From G963677325 sp963810555 (GTDB lineage Bacteria > Bacteroidota > Bacteroidia > Bacteroidales > Prolixibacteraceae), in NCBI GenBank assembly GCA_963810555.1, contig CAWENX010000006.1, forward strand, positions 248,001 to 312,000: 64,000 nt of DNA, read 5' to 3'. The position numbers and the translations under genes are program-made. The notes beneath the pieces are model-generated. The model was given only the letters and a program-made list of their open reading frames with translations. It did not search any database and was not told the origin of the DNA. Positions 8,641 to 18,201 of this stretch are shown here, in pieces. The first letter of the stretch is position 1. Each line of letters starts with the position of its first letter.

Positions 8641-9254
8641 TTACGGATTTCCGAATTCCTGTACCGCATAATTGACACAATAGCTTGAAGGATTACTTGC
8701 AAAACCAAATCCTGCTGATTTGTATACCGGATTCATCAAGGTCAGGCGGTGGCCAAGATCTTTGATACCCTTATCAATGATCAGCATTTTAACAAATGCA
8801 ATTGCAGAGGTCTCGGGATGGTTTATTGCATCGTAGTAGTTTTCGTTCCCGCAGGCAATGTTTTCAGCCATGGCAAAATAATGATATCCTTCTTTCTTTG
8901 CCCTCTCAAACGGTGTCCCGTCGGCATAATGATTGAAAACGTTCTTACCGGCAAGCAGATGGGCATATTTTAAAGCTGTTGTATTTAGAATTTCATTCAG
9001 GATCAGATTTTAACAGGCTTGATCCTTTTAAGGTATCTATAAGCCCCGTTGTCTGTTTTATTCTCTTTATCTTTTATTAACCTGGCGTCAGCATACTCGG
9101 CAGGCTTTGTCCGGACAAAATTCACCTCATCCAGCATATATTTCCTGAATTCTTTCAGCCTTGAAGCCGCTTCGTCGTCAGAACCTTTGAGGATCGCCGG
9201 CAATGGAACAATCAATGCGAGGGCCAGATATATTTTTATTGCCCAATACATCAT
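8641..9254 (-). pseudogene. CAP (SCP/PR-1) domain exported protein, frameshifted
   Basis: The N-terminal frame (9254-9003) begins with a hydrophobic signal-like segment (YLALALIVPLPAILKG) and then FRKYMLDEVNFVRTKPAEYA, as in bacterial CAP proteins. It breaks at 9003 in an A4 run. One extra A restores PVKNLILNEILNTTALKYAH, then FNHYADGTPFERAKKEGY, MAENIACGNENYYDAI and GHRLTLMNPVYKSAGFGF, which completes the ~205-residue CAP domain. Conserved domain sequence on both sides of a homopolymer points to a consensus error more than to decay. CAP proteins are secreted, with varied and mostly unknown roles in bacteria. Confidence 0.8.
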
Positions 9255-9342
9255 TCATATTTAGGATGCCTGCCTTTCTTGTCGGAAAGATCGGCACTGT
9301 ATTTCTCAAATATACTAAAAATCCATGGTTATTTTTTGTGTT

Positions 9343-9410
9343 CCGTCACATGAATGTGACGGCAAAGGATAAGGAATGTGACGGCAAAGGATAAGGAGTG
9401 ACGGCAAAGG
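9343..9410. repeat. GTGACGGCAAAGGATA palindrome repeats, solitary copy
   Basis: One full palindrome CCGTCACATGAATGTGACGG with its CAAAGGATA tail, then two truncated GTGACGGCAAAGGATAAGGA units. It is the same family as the arrays at 54-56 kb, found here 45 kb away, between the CAP gene and the sulfatase maturase. Confidence 0.85.
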
Positions 9411-9454
9411 ATAAGGAATGAGAAAATAATAGGGATGTTTTGACGGGAGAATAA

Positions 9455-10657
9455 CTATTTTTTCACAAAATCATTGAAAGCATTATACACTCCGCGGGTT
9501 TCGACTTTTTCCTTATAATCGGCCTGCTGCTGTTTCCATTGGGCGGCCATTTTTTTCAATACACCATCAGCATGTTCATAAAACATCTGATAGCTTCTGC
9601 AGAAGCGGGGCTGATGGTGGTCAGATGGATCTTTGATGCGGTCTTTGGTACAGCCGCCGTAGCATTTCGACAACCAGGGGCACATCCTGCATTTCTTGGG
9701 TAGTATGGTTTTGGCTTTTCCAAAGTCGTCCTGTTTTTTGGAGTTGAGCATGTTGATGATCTTATCGTGCCTGATGTTCCCGAGGCGGTGATGCGGTTCG
9801 ACAAAGAAATCGCATGAATAAACATTGCCGTTGTGTTCGATCACCACGTAGGGTCCGCATTCTTTCATAAAAGAGCACTCCGGGGATTCAAGTCCCACAT
9901 AATTATAAAATACCGATTCGAAGTGGCGGATGGAGGTGGTGGGCTGTCCTTCCTTAAAATCGTCAAGCCAGAGATCAAAAAGGGTAACAAGAAATCGACC
10001 GAATTTTTCAGCGCTAAGAGAAAAAGATGCAGCCTTTGAGGGATCATTTTTGTCGGTTTCGACAATCGGGATAAACTGCATCCAGGTGATTCCCATGCTT
10101 TTATAATAGTTATAAAGCTCTTCCGCTTTATCAGAAGAATAATCCGTTATGCAGCACATCGCATTGACGGCCACTCCTTCATCCAGCAGCATGACCGCTT
10201 TATCCCTTACAGTGTTCCAGGTCACATGATTCCCTTTATCAAAGCGGTAATGATCGTGAATGTGTTCCGGCCCGTCGAGGGAAAGCCCGATCAGCCAGTC
10301 ATACTTTTTAAAGAACTTTGCCCACTCACGGTCAAGGAGAGTCCCATTTGTCTGGAATCCGTTACCGACAGATTGTCCGTGTCCGTATTTCATCTCAAGG
10401 TCTATCGCCCTTTTGTAGAAATCGAGGCCCATCAGCGCCGGTTCGCCCCCTTGCCATCCGATTGAAACGGAGTCGCCGGACTGCTGCATCACCTGGCGGA
10501 TCATCTCCTCCTGGATCTCAGGACTCATACGGTGAACCTTGTTTTCAGGGAATAATTTCTCCTTATCGAGATAGAAACAGTAAGTACAGTTCAGGTTGCA
10601 ATCGGGACCTGAAGGTTTTACCAGAACAGATGTAAGAGAGCGGTTTCTTAAAGCCAT
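9455..10657 (-). CDS. Anaerobic sulfatase-maturating enzyme (radical SAM)
   Basis: Radical SAM/SPASM enzyme of 400 residues that converts an active-site Cys or Ser of sulfatases to formylglycine. The radical SAM cluster motif CNLNCTYCFYLDKE is at residues 20-33. SIGWQGGEPALMG and NGFQTNGTLLD follow. Auxiliary cluster cysteines appear in CSFMKECGPY and CRMCPWLSKCYGGC, as in anSME. No sulfatase lies in this window, so the targets must be elsewhere. The gene has no close same-strand neighbour; REP-like repeats lie downstream and short degenerate repeats upstream (10680-10775). Confidence 0.88.
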   Translation of the reverse strand: MALRNRSLTSVLVKPSGPDCNLNCTYCFYLDKEKLFPENKVHRMSPEIQEEMIRQVMQQSGDSVSIGWQGGEPALMGLDFYKRAIDLEMKYGHGQSVGNGFQTNGTLLDREWAKFFKKYDWLIGLSLDGPEHIHDHYRFDKGNHVTWNTVRDKAVMLLDEGVAVNAMCCITDYSSDKAEELYNYYKSMGITWMQFIPIVETDKNDPSKAASFSLSAEKFGRFLVTLFDLWLDDFKEGQPTTSIRHFESVFYNYVGLESPECSFMKECGPYVVIEHNGNVYSCDFFVEPHHRLGNIRHDKIINMLNSKKQDDFGKAKTILPKKCRMCPWLSKCYGGCTKDRIKDPSDHHQPRFCRSYQMFYEHADGVLKKMAAQWKQQQADYKEKVETRGVYNAFNDFVKK

Positions 10658-10679
10658 GAAGAAGAAGTAATCAGTAAAC

Positions 10680-10775
10680 AGTGATCAGTGAACAGTAAAA
10701 TAGACTGTATGCTAAAGGCTGTAGGCTGCAGGAAATGTTTAAAATGGGTTTTCCCTAAAGCCTAAAGTCTAAAGT
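10680..10775. repeat. Short-period degenerate repeats (AACAGTGATCAGTG, CCTAAAGTC)
   Basis: The gap between the Sua5/YciO gene and the sulfatase maturase holds AACAGTGATCAGTGAACAGT, then GCTAAAGGCTGTAGGCTG, then CCTAAAGCCTAAAGTCTAAAG. They are near-tandem with a period of about 10 and no coding potential. A similar GTAGGCTATAGACTATAG run occurs at 62100. Confidence 0.5.
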
Positions 10776-10780
10776 CTTTT

Positions 10781-11395
10781 TTATTCTTTCAGAATTCCTT
10801 TCCCGATCCTGAGAAGGGAGGGTTCGCCTGTTGTACAATCCAGCACTGTGGACGGGATGTTATCTCCAAAACCTCCGTCGATGACAAGATCGACAAAATG
10901 ACCATATTTTTCATGGATCAATTCAGGATCGGTGATATATTCTTTGATCTCATCGTCGTCATGAACCGAGGTTGAAAGGAGAGGATTACCCAATTCTCTC
11001 ACAATTTCGCGGATGATATTGTTATCGGGAATCCTGATACCGATGCTTTTCTTTGAATTCTTGAAAAGCTTGGGAACTTTGCTGTTGGCATTCAGGATAA
11101 AGGTGAATGGTCCGGGCAGATTTTTTTTGAGCAATTTAAAGATCGGGTTGGGAATGGGTTTGCAGTATTCGGAAATATGACTAAGATCGTCAAAGATAAA
11201 GGTTAAATCAGGTCTGTCGGGCCTGGTATTTTTTATTCTTGCAACCCTTTCGACAGCTTTTGGTTTTGTGATATCACAGCCGATCCCGTAAATTGTATCG
11301 GTAGGATAAATTATTACACCTCCATTGCGCAGTATTTCCACTGCTTTTAGAATATCCTTCATTTTAGGATTTTCGTGGTACAATCGAATCAGCAT
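10781..11395 (-). CDS. Sua5/YciO/YrdC family (threonylcarbamoyladenylate synthase-like)
   Basis: Protein of 204 residues with the YrdC-like fold. It has GGVIIYPTDTIYGIGCDIT near the N-terminus, IKNTRPDRPDLTFIFDD, then LPGPFTFILNA, IGIRIPDN and STVLDCT, all features of the family. The family makes threonylcarbamoyl-AMP for t6A37 of tRNAs reading ANN codons. The KNTRPDRP stretch and the lack of a C-terminal Sua5 domain are closer to the YciO branch, whose role is less certain. It is a single gene on the minus strand, opposite to mnmD. Confidence 0.85.
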   Translation of the reverse strand: MLIRLYHENPKMKDILKAVEILRNGGVIIYPTDTIYGIGCDITKPKAVERVARIKNTRPDRPDLTFIFDDLSHISEYCKPIPNPIFKLLKKNLPGPFTFILNANSKVPKLFKNSKKSIGIRIPDNNIIREIVRELGNPLLSTSVHDDDEIKEYITDPELIHEKYGHFVDLVIDGGFGDNIPSTVLDCTTGEPSLLRIGKGILKE

Positions 11396-11615
11396 TTTAT
11401 TTGTTTAAACATTTGAATCATTATTTTATGGTCGAAAATTAAGATTTTTCATTTTATAATTGCAGAATTGACGGATAAAATCGATGATTTGCCTCGAATA
11501 TAAAGATAATATTAAGAAAATTTAACCTATTGTCTTAAATTCAGGGATTTGCAGAAGTGTTTCTTTTTACGTTTCTTGTTTGTAACTTTAATGCTGATAA
11601 CAAACGATCACTTTA

Positions 11616-12275
11616 ATGACAATCGAGCTGCTGAAGACAAAAGACGGTTCAGACACCCTTTACATGAAAGAGTTAGGGGAGCATTATCATTCTACTTACG
11701 GGGCGATCCAGGAGTCCATGCATGTTTTTATTCAGAACGGGCTGAAATTATGCAGTAATTCTCCACTTACCATTTTTGAAGTAGGTTTCGGTACAGGATT
11801 AAATGCTTTCCTGACATATCTTGAATCTTTACAATCCGGGAAGACAATACAATATATTTCGATTGAGAAATTTCCTGTTCCCCGCAATGTTTGGGAACTT
11901 TTAAATTATCCGGGAATTCTTTCCCATGGTGAAATTTTTCGTGCCATGCATCTGGCTGAGTGGAATGAAAAAATAAGATTGGGAAAGAATTTTACAATAA
12001 AAAAGATATTGGGAGATATGACCAATTTTGATTTCGATCTTCAACCACATTTTGACCTTATCTATTTTGATGCTTTTTCTCCTGAAAAACAACCAGAACT
12101 TTGGGAGAAGAGCATCTTCAAAAAATTATACGATCAAACCGTTCCCTTCGGGAAGCTGGTTACCTATTGTTCGAAAGGATCGGTACGCAGGGCTTTGAAG
12201 GATTCAGGTTATATTACTGAACGATTGCCCGGCCCGCCGGGGAAGAGGGAGATTTTGAGGGCATCGAAATACTGA
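11616..12275 (+). CDS. mnmD: tRNA (5-methylaminomethyl-2-thiouridine) methyltransferase MnmD
   Basis: SAM-dependent methyltransferase of 219 residues, the stand-alone form of the N-terminal domain of MnmC. Motif I reads IFEVGFGTGLNAFLT; later IYFDAFSPEKQPELW and VTYCSKGSVRRALKDSGY match the MnmC N-domain signature. It would methylate nm5(s2)U34 in the anticodon wobble position. The ATG at 11616 precedes TIELLKTKDGSDTLY, the usual family start. The FAD-dependent oxidase half of MnmC is absent, as expected for MnmD. It is divergent from the Sua5/YciO gene, so two tRNA-modification genes share an upstream region. Confidence 0.85.
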   Translation: MTIELLKTKDGSDTLYMKELGEHYHSTYGAIQESMHVFIQNGLKLCSNSPLTIFEVGFGTGLNAFLTYLESLQSGKTIQYISIEKFPVPRNVWELLNYPGILSHGEIFRAMHLAEWNEKIRLGKNFTIKKILGDMTNFDFDLQPHFDLIYFDAFSPEKQPELWEKSIFKKLYDQTVPFGKLVTYCSKGSVRRALKDSGYITERLPGPPGKREILRASKY

Positions 12276-12422
12276 CTTCTGATTTTTATACTTCTGATTA
12301 ATCCCGAATTGGCTAAAAAGCAGGTGGAAAATTTTCAGGTGAATAATAAAAATCCAATTCGTAATTTCGTTTGTAAATATCTTCCACAATCACAACCTGG
12401 GGAAATAAAACCAAATTAACTA

Positions 12423-13526
12423 ATGGAAACAAATAGCGGCATTCAACAATCGAAGCGGTTATTATCCCTCGATGCTTTAAGGGGATTTGACATGCTCTGG
12501 ATAATAGGCGGGGCAGCAATTTTCAAGAATCTTGCCAAACCGGCAGGAGGTGTGTTTGAGATGATAGCTCCCCAATTTGAACATGTGCCCTGGGAAGGGC
12601 TTCATTTCTACGATCTGATTTGGCCGCTTTTTATGTTTATTGTGGGTGTTTCGATCCCTCTTTCGATTGAGAAACGCAGGGCAGCGGGACAGACAAAAAG
12701 GGTACTTTATATTCATGCCGTACGAAGGGCCGTTATCCTTTTTATTATAGGAATGGCTTTGCAGGGAGGACTTTTAAAATGGGATCTGTCACAACTGCAT
12801 CCCTGCTACAGTGTTTTGCATGGCATAGCGGCAGGTTACCTGATTGCTGTTATTCTTGTCCTTGAATTGCGTCCTAAAATGCAGCTTATTATGACCGTTA
12901 TTTTTCTTCTGCTTTACTGGGCAATTCTTGAGATGATCCCCGTGCCCGGAGTCGGCGCCGGTGTGCTGACCCCGCAGGGAAATATTGCTACTTATGTTGA
13001 TCAATTGATTCTTGGGAGATTTCATTATGGAGAAAATACCTGGTTTTTAAGTTATCCTGCCTTCGCCTCCTCTGTACTTATGGGGGTAATGGCTTCACAT
13101 CTGCTCAAAATGCCTTATTCCCAAAAGACCAAAGTGATTTTACTGACAGGGGCAGGGACAGGTTCAATAGTTGTTGGTCTTTTGTGGAGCCTGTTTTTTC
13201 CGATTATCAAGCTATTGTGGACCAGTTCTTTCGTTCTTGTTGCCGGCGGCATTGCTTTTCTTTTACTGGCCTTCTTTTACTGGATCATTGATGTAAAAGG
13301 ATATCGAAGCTGGTCATTTTTCTTCCGGGTGATCGGAATGAACTCACTTGCGGTTTATACAGCCACTGAACTGATGAGTTTCCGGCCTGTCGGGAATATT
13401 TTTGTAGGAAGCCTTCTCCCGCGCATTCAGCCCTGGGGTGAATTTATTTCTTCGACTTTTGCTCTTGCCATTGTCTGGCTGATCCTTTACTGGATGTACA
13501 AGACCAAATCGTTTGTAAAACTTTAA
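12423..13526 (+). CDS. NagX/HGSNAT-like membrane acyltransferase (DUF5009-type), copy 1
   Basis: Integral membrane protein of 367 residues with about ten hydrophobic segments. It begins RLLSLDALRGFDMLWIIGG, followed by EHVPWEGLHFYDLIWPLFMFIVGVSIP, the hallmark of bacterial homologues of heparan-alpha-glucosaminide N-acetyltransferase. The His in GLHFYDLI and Asp in LDALRGFDM are the conserved polar residues in the membrane. The presumed role is acyl transfer to amino sugars across the inner membrane. A second copy is at 15941-17065, on the other side of dnaK. Downstream is a terminator shared with the convergent dnaK gene. Confidence 0.8.
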   Translation: METNSGIQQSKRLLSLDALRGFDMLWIIGGAAIFKNLAKPAGGVFEMIAPQFEHVPWEGLHFYDLIWPLFMFIVGVSIPLSIEKRRAAGQTKRVLYIHAVRRAVILFIIGMALQGGLLKWDLSQLHPCYSVLHGIAAGYLIAVILVLELRPKMQLIMTVIFLLLYWAILEMIPVPGVGAGVLTPQGNIATYVDQLILGRFHYGENTWFLSYPAFASSVLMGVMASHLLKMPYSQKTKVILLTGAGTGSIVVGLLWSLFFPIIKLLWTSSFVLVAGGIAFLLLAFFYWIIDVKGYRSWSFFFRVIGMNSLAVYTATELMSFRPVGNIFVGSLLPRIQPWGEFISSTFALAIVWLILYWMYKTKSFVKL

Positions 13527-13550
13527 GGTATTCACTGATAAAAATAAAAA

Positions 13551-13580
13551 CCCGCCTCCACGGGGAGCGGGCCTTTATTT
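13551..13580. terminator. Bidirectional terminator between NagX-like gene and dnaK
   Basis: CCCGCCTCC/GGAGCGGG stem with one bulge and an ACGG loop. TTTATTT follows on the plus strand, and TTTTTATTTTT follows on the minus strand. It lies between two convergent stop codons, so it can end both transcripts. Confidence 0.8.
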
Positions 13581-13602
13581 GATTAATAGAGATTGTATAT
13601 AT

Positions 13603-15513
13603 TTATTTGACTTCCTCGAAATCGACATCAGTCACATCACCGTCACCTTTTGGCCCCTGTTTTTGGGAATTCTCACCTCCGGTCTGTGCACCTGTCGGTT
13701 CACCCTGAGCACCTGAAGCATTGTACATTTCCTGAGAAGCGGCCTGAAATACCTGGTTGAGTTCTGTCGTGGCGGAGTCGATAGCATTAAGATCCTGATT
13801 TTTATGGGCCTCTTTCAGTTTAGCCAATGCAGCTTCGATTGGTCCCTTTTTGTCTGCCGGAAGTTTATCCCCAAATTCCTTTAGCTGCTTTTCGGTCTGA
13901 AAAATCAATGAATCGGCACGATTGAGCTTTTCAACCTTTTCGACAGCCTGTCTGTCGGCTTCAGCATTGGCGGCTGCCTCTTCTTTCATTCGCTTGATTT
14001 CGTCGTCGCTTAAACCTGTTGAGGCTTCGATCCGTATGGATTGCTCCTTGCCGGTAGCTTTGTCTTTTGCTGTGACATGAAGAATACCATTTGCATCAAT
14101 ATCAAAGGTCACTTCAATCTGAGGGATACCTCTTGGAGCTGGTGGAAGTCCATCAAGATGGAAACGACCAATTGTTTTATTCCCTGAGGCCATAGGCCGT
14201 TCGCCTTGCAGAACATGAATTTCAACAGACGGCTGATTATCCGCTGCCGTGGTAAAGGTTTCCGCCTTTTTAGTCGGGATAGTGGTATTGGCTTCAATAA
14301 GACGGGTCATAACGCCTCCCATGGTTTCAATACCCAACGAAAGCGGTGTGACATCGAGAAGCAGAACATCCTTAACTTCTCCGGAAAGTACGCCACCCTG
14401 AATTGCAGCGCCTACGGCAACAACTTCATCAGGATTTACTCCTTTTGAAGGAGTCTTTCCAAAGAATGCCTGAACTTTATCCTGCACAGCCGGGATACGT
14501 GTAGACCCTCCCACAAGAATTACTTCGTCAATATCTTTTATTGTCATGTTTGCATTCTGAAGAGCTTTACGGCAGGGTTCAATAGTTGCATTGATCAGGT
14601 CATCGCACAGTTGTTCGAATTTTGATCTTGTCAGTGTTTTGACAAGGTGTTTTGGTATCCCATTGACAGGCATGATATAAGGCAGGTTGATCTCAGTCTG
14701 ATTGGAACTGGACAGTTCAATTTTTGCCTTTTCCGCAGCTTCTTTCAGACGCTGAAGGGCCATTGGATCTTTACGCAGATCGAGTCCCTCTTCCTTTTTA
14801 AATTCATCAGCCAGCCAATCCACCACTCGCTGGTCGAAGTCGTCACCTCCCAGGTGGGTATCTCCATCTGTAGATTTTACTTCGAAAACTCCCTCGCCCA
14901 ATTCAAGAATTGATATATCAAAAGTTCCTCCGCCAAGGTCGAACACGGCAACCTTCATATCCTTATGCATCTTATCCAGTCCGTATGCCAAAGATGCGGC
15001 AGTGGGTTCATTGATAATACGGCGAACCTTCAATCCGGCTATTTCGCCTGCTTCTTTTGTAGCCTGACGCTGAGAATCGTTGAAATAAGCCGGGACTGTA
15101 ATGACAGCTTCAGTTACTTCCTGTCCCAGATAATCTTCGGCAGTTTTTTTCATTTTCTGAAGGATCATTGCCGAAATCTCCTGAGGGGAATAAAACCTGT
15201 CATCGATTTTAACCCTCGGCGTATCATGGTCACCCTTGACAACATTAAAAGGAACCCGATTTATTTCTTTTGACAGATTGGAATAAGGTTCTCCCATAAA
15301 TCGTTTGATGGAGTAGACCGTTTTATGGGCGTTGGTAATAGCCTGTCTTTTGGCAGGATCACCAATTTTCCGTTCTCCGTTCTCCACAAAAGCAACAACC
15401 GAAGGGGTGGTACGCTTGCCTTCACTGTTAGGGATGACAACCGATTCGTTTCCCTCCATGACTGCCACGCAGGAGTTGGTTGTTCCCAGGTCGATTCCTA
15501 TAATTTTTCCCAT
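13603..15513 (-). CDS. dnaK: Molecular chaperone DnaK (Hsp70)
   Basis: Full-length Hsp70 of 636 residues. It has MGKIIGIDLGTTNSCVAVME, VFDLGGGTFDISILELG, ILVGGSTRIPAVQ and the substrate-binding start DVTPLSLGIETMGGVMT. The C-terminus ends GDVTDVDFEEVK, the usual bacterial DnaK tail. It folds nascent and stress-denatured proteins with DnaJ and GrpE. Neither dnaJ nor grpE is adjacent, so it is a single-gene unit here, which is common in Bacteroidetes. No CIRCE operator is seen upstream. Confidence 0.98.
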   Translation of the reverse strand: MGKIIGIDLGTTNSCVAVMEGNESVVIPNSEGKRTTPSVVAFVENGERKIGDPAKRQAITNAHKTVYSIKRFMGEPYSNLSKEINRVPFNVVKGDHDTPRVKIDDRFYSPQEISAMILQKMKKTAEDYLGQEVTEAVITVPAYFNDSQRQATKEAGEIAGLKVRRIINEPTAASLAYGLDKMHKDMKVAVFDLGGGTFDISILELGEGVFEVKSTDGDTHLGGDDFDQRVVDWLADEFKKEEGLDLRKDPMALQRLKEAAEKAKIELSSSNQTEINLPYIMPVNGIPKHLVKTLTRSKFEQLCDDLINATIEPCRKALQNANMTIKDIDEVILVGGSTRIPAVQDKVQAFFGKTPSKGVNPDEVVAVGAAIQGGVLSGEVKDVLLLDVTPLSLGIETMGGVMTRLIEANTTIPTKKAETFTTAADNQPSVEIHVLQGERPMASGNKTIGRFHLDGLPPAPRGIPQIEVTFDIDANGILHVTAKDKATGKEQSIRIEASTGLSDDEIKRMKEEAAANAEADRQAVEKVEKLNRADSLIFQTEKQLKEFGDKLPADKKGPIEAALAKLKEAHKNQDLNAIDSATTELNQVFQAASQEMYNASGAQGEPTGAQTGGENSQKQGPKGDGDVTDVDFEEVK

Positions 15514-15669
15514 TTTTATTCTATTTCAATTTACAATCTTTATACAAATTTCAATTAAACAAATAGTTTCTTTCAATCACTGTGCCATAATATTCATTTC
15601 AGATTTTTCTGGCAAAATTGGCATAATAATTAAGTCTTAAGAAAAATGGGTGTCACAACAGGTGACAAA

Positions 15670-15870
15670 ACGACAGGAAATGATGTGCTGATGTGGTGAT
15701 GTGCTGATGCGATGATGTACTGATCTGCTACCCCTGGCCCCTAAAGGGGAGGATGTGCTGATGAGATGATGAGATGATCCCGAAGGATCGGGACAAGTAG
15801 TGGTGATGTGCTTCGCGTCATTCAACTGTCATTGGCGCTCCGCGCGTCATTAGTTTCGCGTTATTAGAGA
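15670..15870. repeat. GATGTGCTGATG-type and TGAATGAC-type repeats upstream of dnaK
   Basis: Near-tandem GATGTGCTGATG/GATGATGAGATG units surround a CCCCTGGCCCCTAAAGGGG palindrome and a GATCCCGAAGGATCGGGAC hairpin. They pass into CTTCGCGTCATTCAACTGTCATT units of the TGAATGAC family. A shorter related patch (CCCCCGGCCCCTAAGGG with GATGGGATGATGGATG) is at 17085-17160. Confidence 0.65.
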
Positions 15871-15888
15871 CAATTAAGTGACCATTTA

Positions 15889-15918
15889 TTGCTTACTAAT
15901 TCTATTTTTTTAATTTTG
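15889..15918 (+). promoter_or_regulatory. Bacteroidetes-type promoter for NagX-like copy 2
   Basis: TAATTTTG at 15911-15918 fits the -7 consensus TAnnTTTG. A TTG lies 19 bases upstream (15889-15891), the spacing used by the primary sigma factor of Bacteroidetes. The ATG follows 23 bases later. This is a pattern match only. Confidence 0.4.
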
Positions 15919-15940
15919 AAGGTTTACTAAAAACTTACCA

Positions 15941-17065
15941 ATGGAAACGAAAAAGAATGACACAAAACTGACTGAACGGCTTGCTTCGCTCGATGTGCTT
16001 CGCGGATTCGATATGTTATGGATCATAGGCGGAGGCACCCTGATTATCTCGCTTGCCAAAAGTACCCAATGGGGATGGCTTCAAATTGTTGCTGATCAGA
16101 TGGAACATGCAGAATGGAAGGGTTTTCATTTTTATGATCTGATATTCCCGTTATTCATGTTCATTTCAGGAGTAGCGATACCTTATGCAATCAATGCAAA
16201 AGTTGAATCGGGGATAAGTCGTAAACCACTTTTAAGAAAGATCGTACGAAGGGGTCTTATCCTTGTCTTATTCGGTATCCTTTACAACGGCGCATTGGAA
16301 AGGGGTTTTGTCAACCTACGCTATGCCAGTGTATTGGGTCAGATCGGACTGGCTTATCTTTTTGCTGCCATGATCAATTTATATACCCGCAACTGGAAAA
16401 TTCGTGTTTTATGGCTTCTCGGAATTTGGGCCGTCATTGCTTTTTTGCAGCTTGCATTTCCTGTTCCCGGTTACGGTGCAGGATTAATTAATCCGGAAGG
16501 CGGTGTCAATGCCTGGATCGACAGAATCTTGCTGCCGGGAAGACTTTACGGGCAAACATACGATCCGGAAGGACTGCTCTGCATCGTTTCAGCCATCACT
16601 GTAACGCTGATGGGATCGCTTGCCGGAGCTGTTCTCAGAGACGGTAAACCGGCTAATAAGCAAAAGGCCTCCTTAATAGCCGTCTCAGGCGCCGCACTTG
16701 TCATCATCGCCCTGATCCTTTCACCCTTCTATCCCATCGTTAAAAAAGCATGGACAGTCCCGTTCGATATGCTGACAGCAGGTATCGGCGCTTTATTGTT
16801 ATCGCTTTCTTATTTTCTTATTGACGTGAGGAAATGGACCAACGGGATCATCTCTTATAAATGGCTTTTCTTTAAAGTGATCGGGATGAACTCCATCACA
16901 ATTTACCTTGGCACACGGATTATTAATTTCAGCGCGCTTTCAAGGTTTTTTACGGGATGGCTTGCCAAACCGTTGGGAGACTGGATTGTCATTTTGGGAG
17001 CAATAGTCATAGAATGGTTATTGCTGTATTACCTTTACAAAAAGAAAATTTTCCTCAGGGTATAG
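15941..17065 (+). CDS. NagX/HGSNAT-like membrane acyltransferase (DUF5009-type), copy 2
   Basis: Protein of 374 residues with the same architecture as copy 1: RLASLDVLRGFDMLWIIGG, MEHAEWKGFHFYDLIFPLFM and FISGVAIPYAINAK at the start, and about ten membrane segments. The two copies align throughout, including FPVPGYGAGLINPEG versus IPVPGVGAGVLTPQG in the middle and FKVIGMNSITIY versus FRVIGMNSLAVY near the end. They look like paralogues that are clearly diverged. The presumed role is transmembrane acyl transfer onto glycan or muropeptide amino sugars. It has its own promoter-like element and is divergent from dnaK. Confidence 0.8.
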   Translation: METKKNDTKLTERLASLDVLRGFDMLWIIGGGTLIISLAKSTQWGWLQIVADQMEHAEWKGFHFYDLIFPLFMFISGVAIPYAINAKVESGISRKPLLRKIVRRGLILVLFGILYNGALERGFVNLRYASVLGQIGLAYLFAAMINLYTRNWKIRVLWLLGIWAVIAFLQLAFPVPGYGAGLINPEGGVNAWIDRILLPGRLYGQTYDPEGLLCIVSAITVTLMGSLAGAVLRDGKPANKQKASLIAVSGAALVIIALILSPFYPIVKKAWTVPFDMLTAGIGALLLSLSYFLIDVRKWTNGIISYKWLFFKVIGMNSITIYLGTRIINFSALSRFFTGWLAKPLGDWIVILGAIVIEWLLLYYLYKKKIFLRV

Positions 17066-17268
17066 TTAAGAATGATTTGCTACCCCGGCCCCAAAGTGCA
17101 GTGATGGGATGATGGATGAAGTGCACCCCCGGCCCCTAAGGGAGATGGATATGCGATGATAAAGAAGATGGGAATGTGAGATTTTAATTTTCTCATTTTC
17201 ATTCTTTAATTTTTTAATTCCTTAATCATAATTGTTCATACCTTTGTTCATCTTTTAATTAAATCCTT

Positions 17269-18088
17269 ATGTCAGCACAAAAAGAGATCAAAAAGGTTAC
17301 CACCTTTGTTCTTGGGGAGATGAAGCAAAGGAATGAAAAAATCTCGATGCTCACCTCCTATGATTACAGCATGGCAAAGCTGGTCGATCAGGCCGGGATC
17401 GATGTGATCCTTGTCGGGGATTCGGCTTCAAATGTCATGGCAGGCAATGAGACAACTCTTCCCATCACCCTGGATCAGATGATCTATCACGGGAAGTCGG
17501 TCGTGAAAGCTGTGAAACGCGCCCTTGTGGTGGTGGATATGCCTTTCGGCACTTACCAGGGCAACTCTCTTGAGGCATTGAATTCGGCTATCCGCATTAT
17601 GAAAGTCACCCATGCCGACGCGGTTAAACTCGAAGGAGGGAAAGAGGTAATCGAATCCGTTTCGAGAATTATCTCTGCCGGAATCCCTGTCATGGGTCAC
17701 CTTGGTCTTATGCCCCAGTCAATTCATAAATACGGAACCTATGTTGTAAGGGCAACAGAACCGGAGGAGGCAAACAAACTCGTTGAAGATGCCCATCTGC
17801 TTGAACAGGCGGGATGTTTTGGCTGTGGTGCTGGAAAAAATTCCTGCCAAACTGGGAGCCCGTGTAGCCAAAGAGTTAAAAATTCCGATCATTGGGATTG
17901 GAGCCGGCGGCGGGGTTGACGGCCAGGTTCTTGTTATTCATGACATGCTTGGGCTGACTCAGGAGTTCTCACCGAGGTTTTTAAGGAGATACCTTAACCT
18001 GTCCGAGGAGATCAAAGGTGCTGTTTCAAGTTACGTAAAAGATGTCAAATCGCTTGACTTCCCCAATAAGAAGGAGGAATACGATTAA
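17269..18088 (+). pseudogene. panB: 3-methyl-2-oxobutanoate hydroxymethyltransferase, frameshifted
   Basis: First enzyme of pantothenate synthesis: it adds a hydroxymethyl group from methylene-tetrahydrofolate to 2-oxoisovalerate. The first frame has KISMLTSYDYSMAKLVDQAG, VGDSASNVMAGNETTLPITL and VMGHLGLMPQSIHKYG. After LLEQAGCF the frame breaks at about 17822. Removing one G of TTTTGG restores AVVLEKIPAKLGARVAKELK and then PIIGIGAGGGVDGQVLVIHD. The reconstruction is full length (about 273 residues) with no other damage, so a consensus error in this near-essential gene is the simplest reading. Confidence 0.9.
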
Positions 18089-18097
18089 TAGTCAATG

Positions 18098-18165
18098 TTC
18101 AATGTACAGAATGAATCAATGTATAATGCTGTCAATTCACATAGTTCTGATCACTGTACATTGAA
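18098..18165. repeat. Hairpin between panB and pseudouridine synthase
   Basis: Perfect 12-base inverted repeat TTCAATGTACAG (18098-18109) and CTGTACATTGAA (18154-18165) around a 44-base loop with more TCAATGT-like words. It has no T-tract, so it is not a classic terminator. Confidence 0.6.
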
Positions 18166-18201
18166 TCATTTGTATCATTCGTAACATTCGTAATTTTCTC
18201 T

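Noticed and set aside
15513..15600. Heat-shock operator (CIRCE) upstream of dnaK
   Set aside because: No TTAGCACTC-N9-GAGTGCTAA-type inverted repeat can be found in the upstream region.
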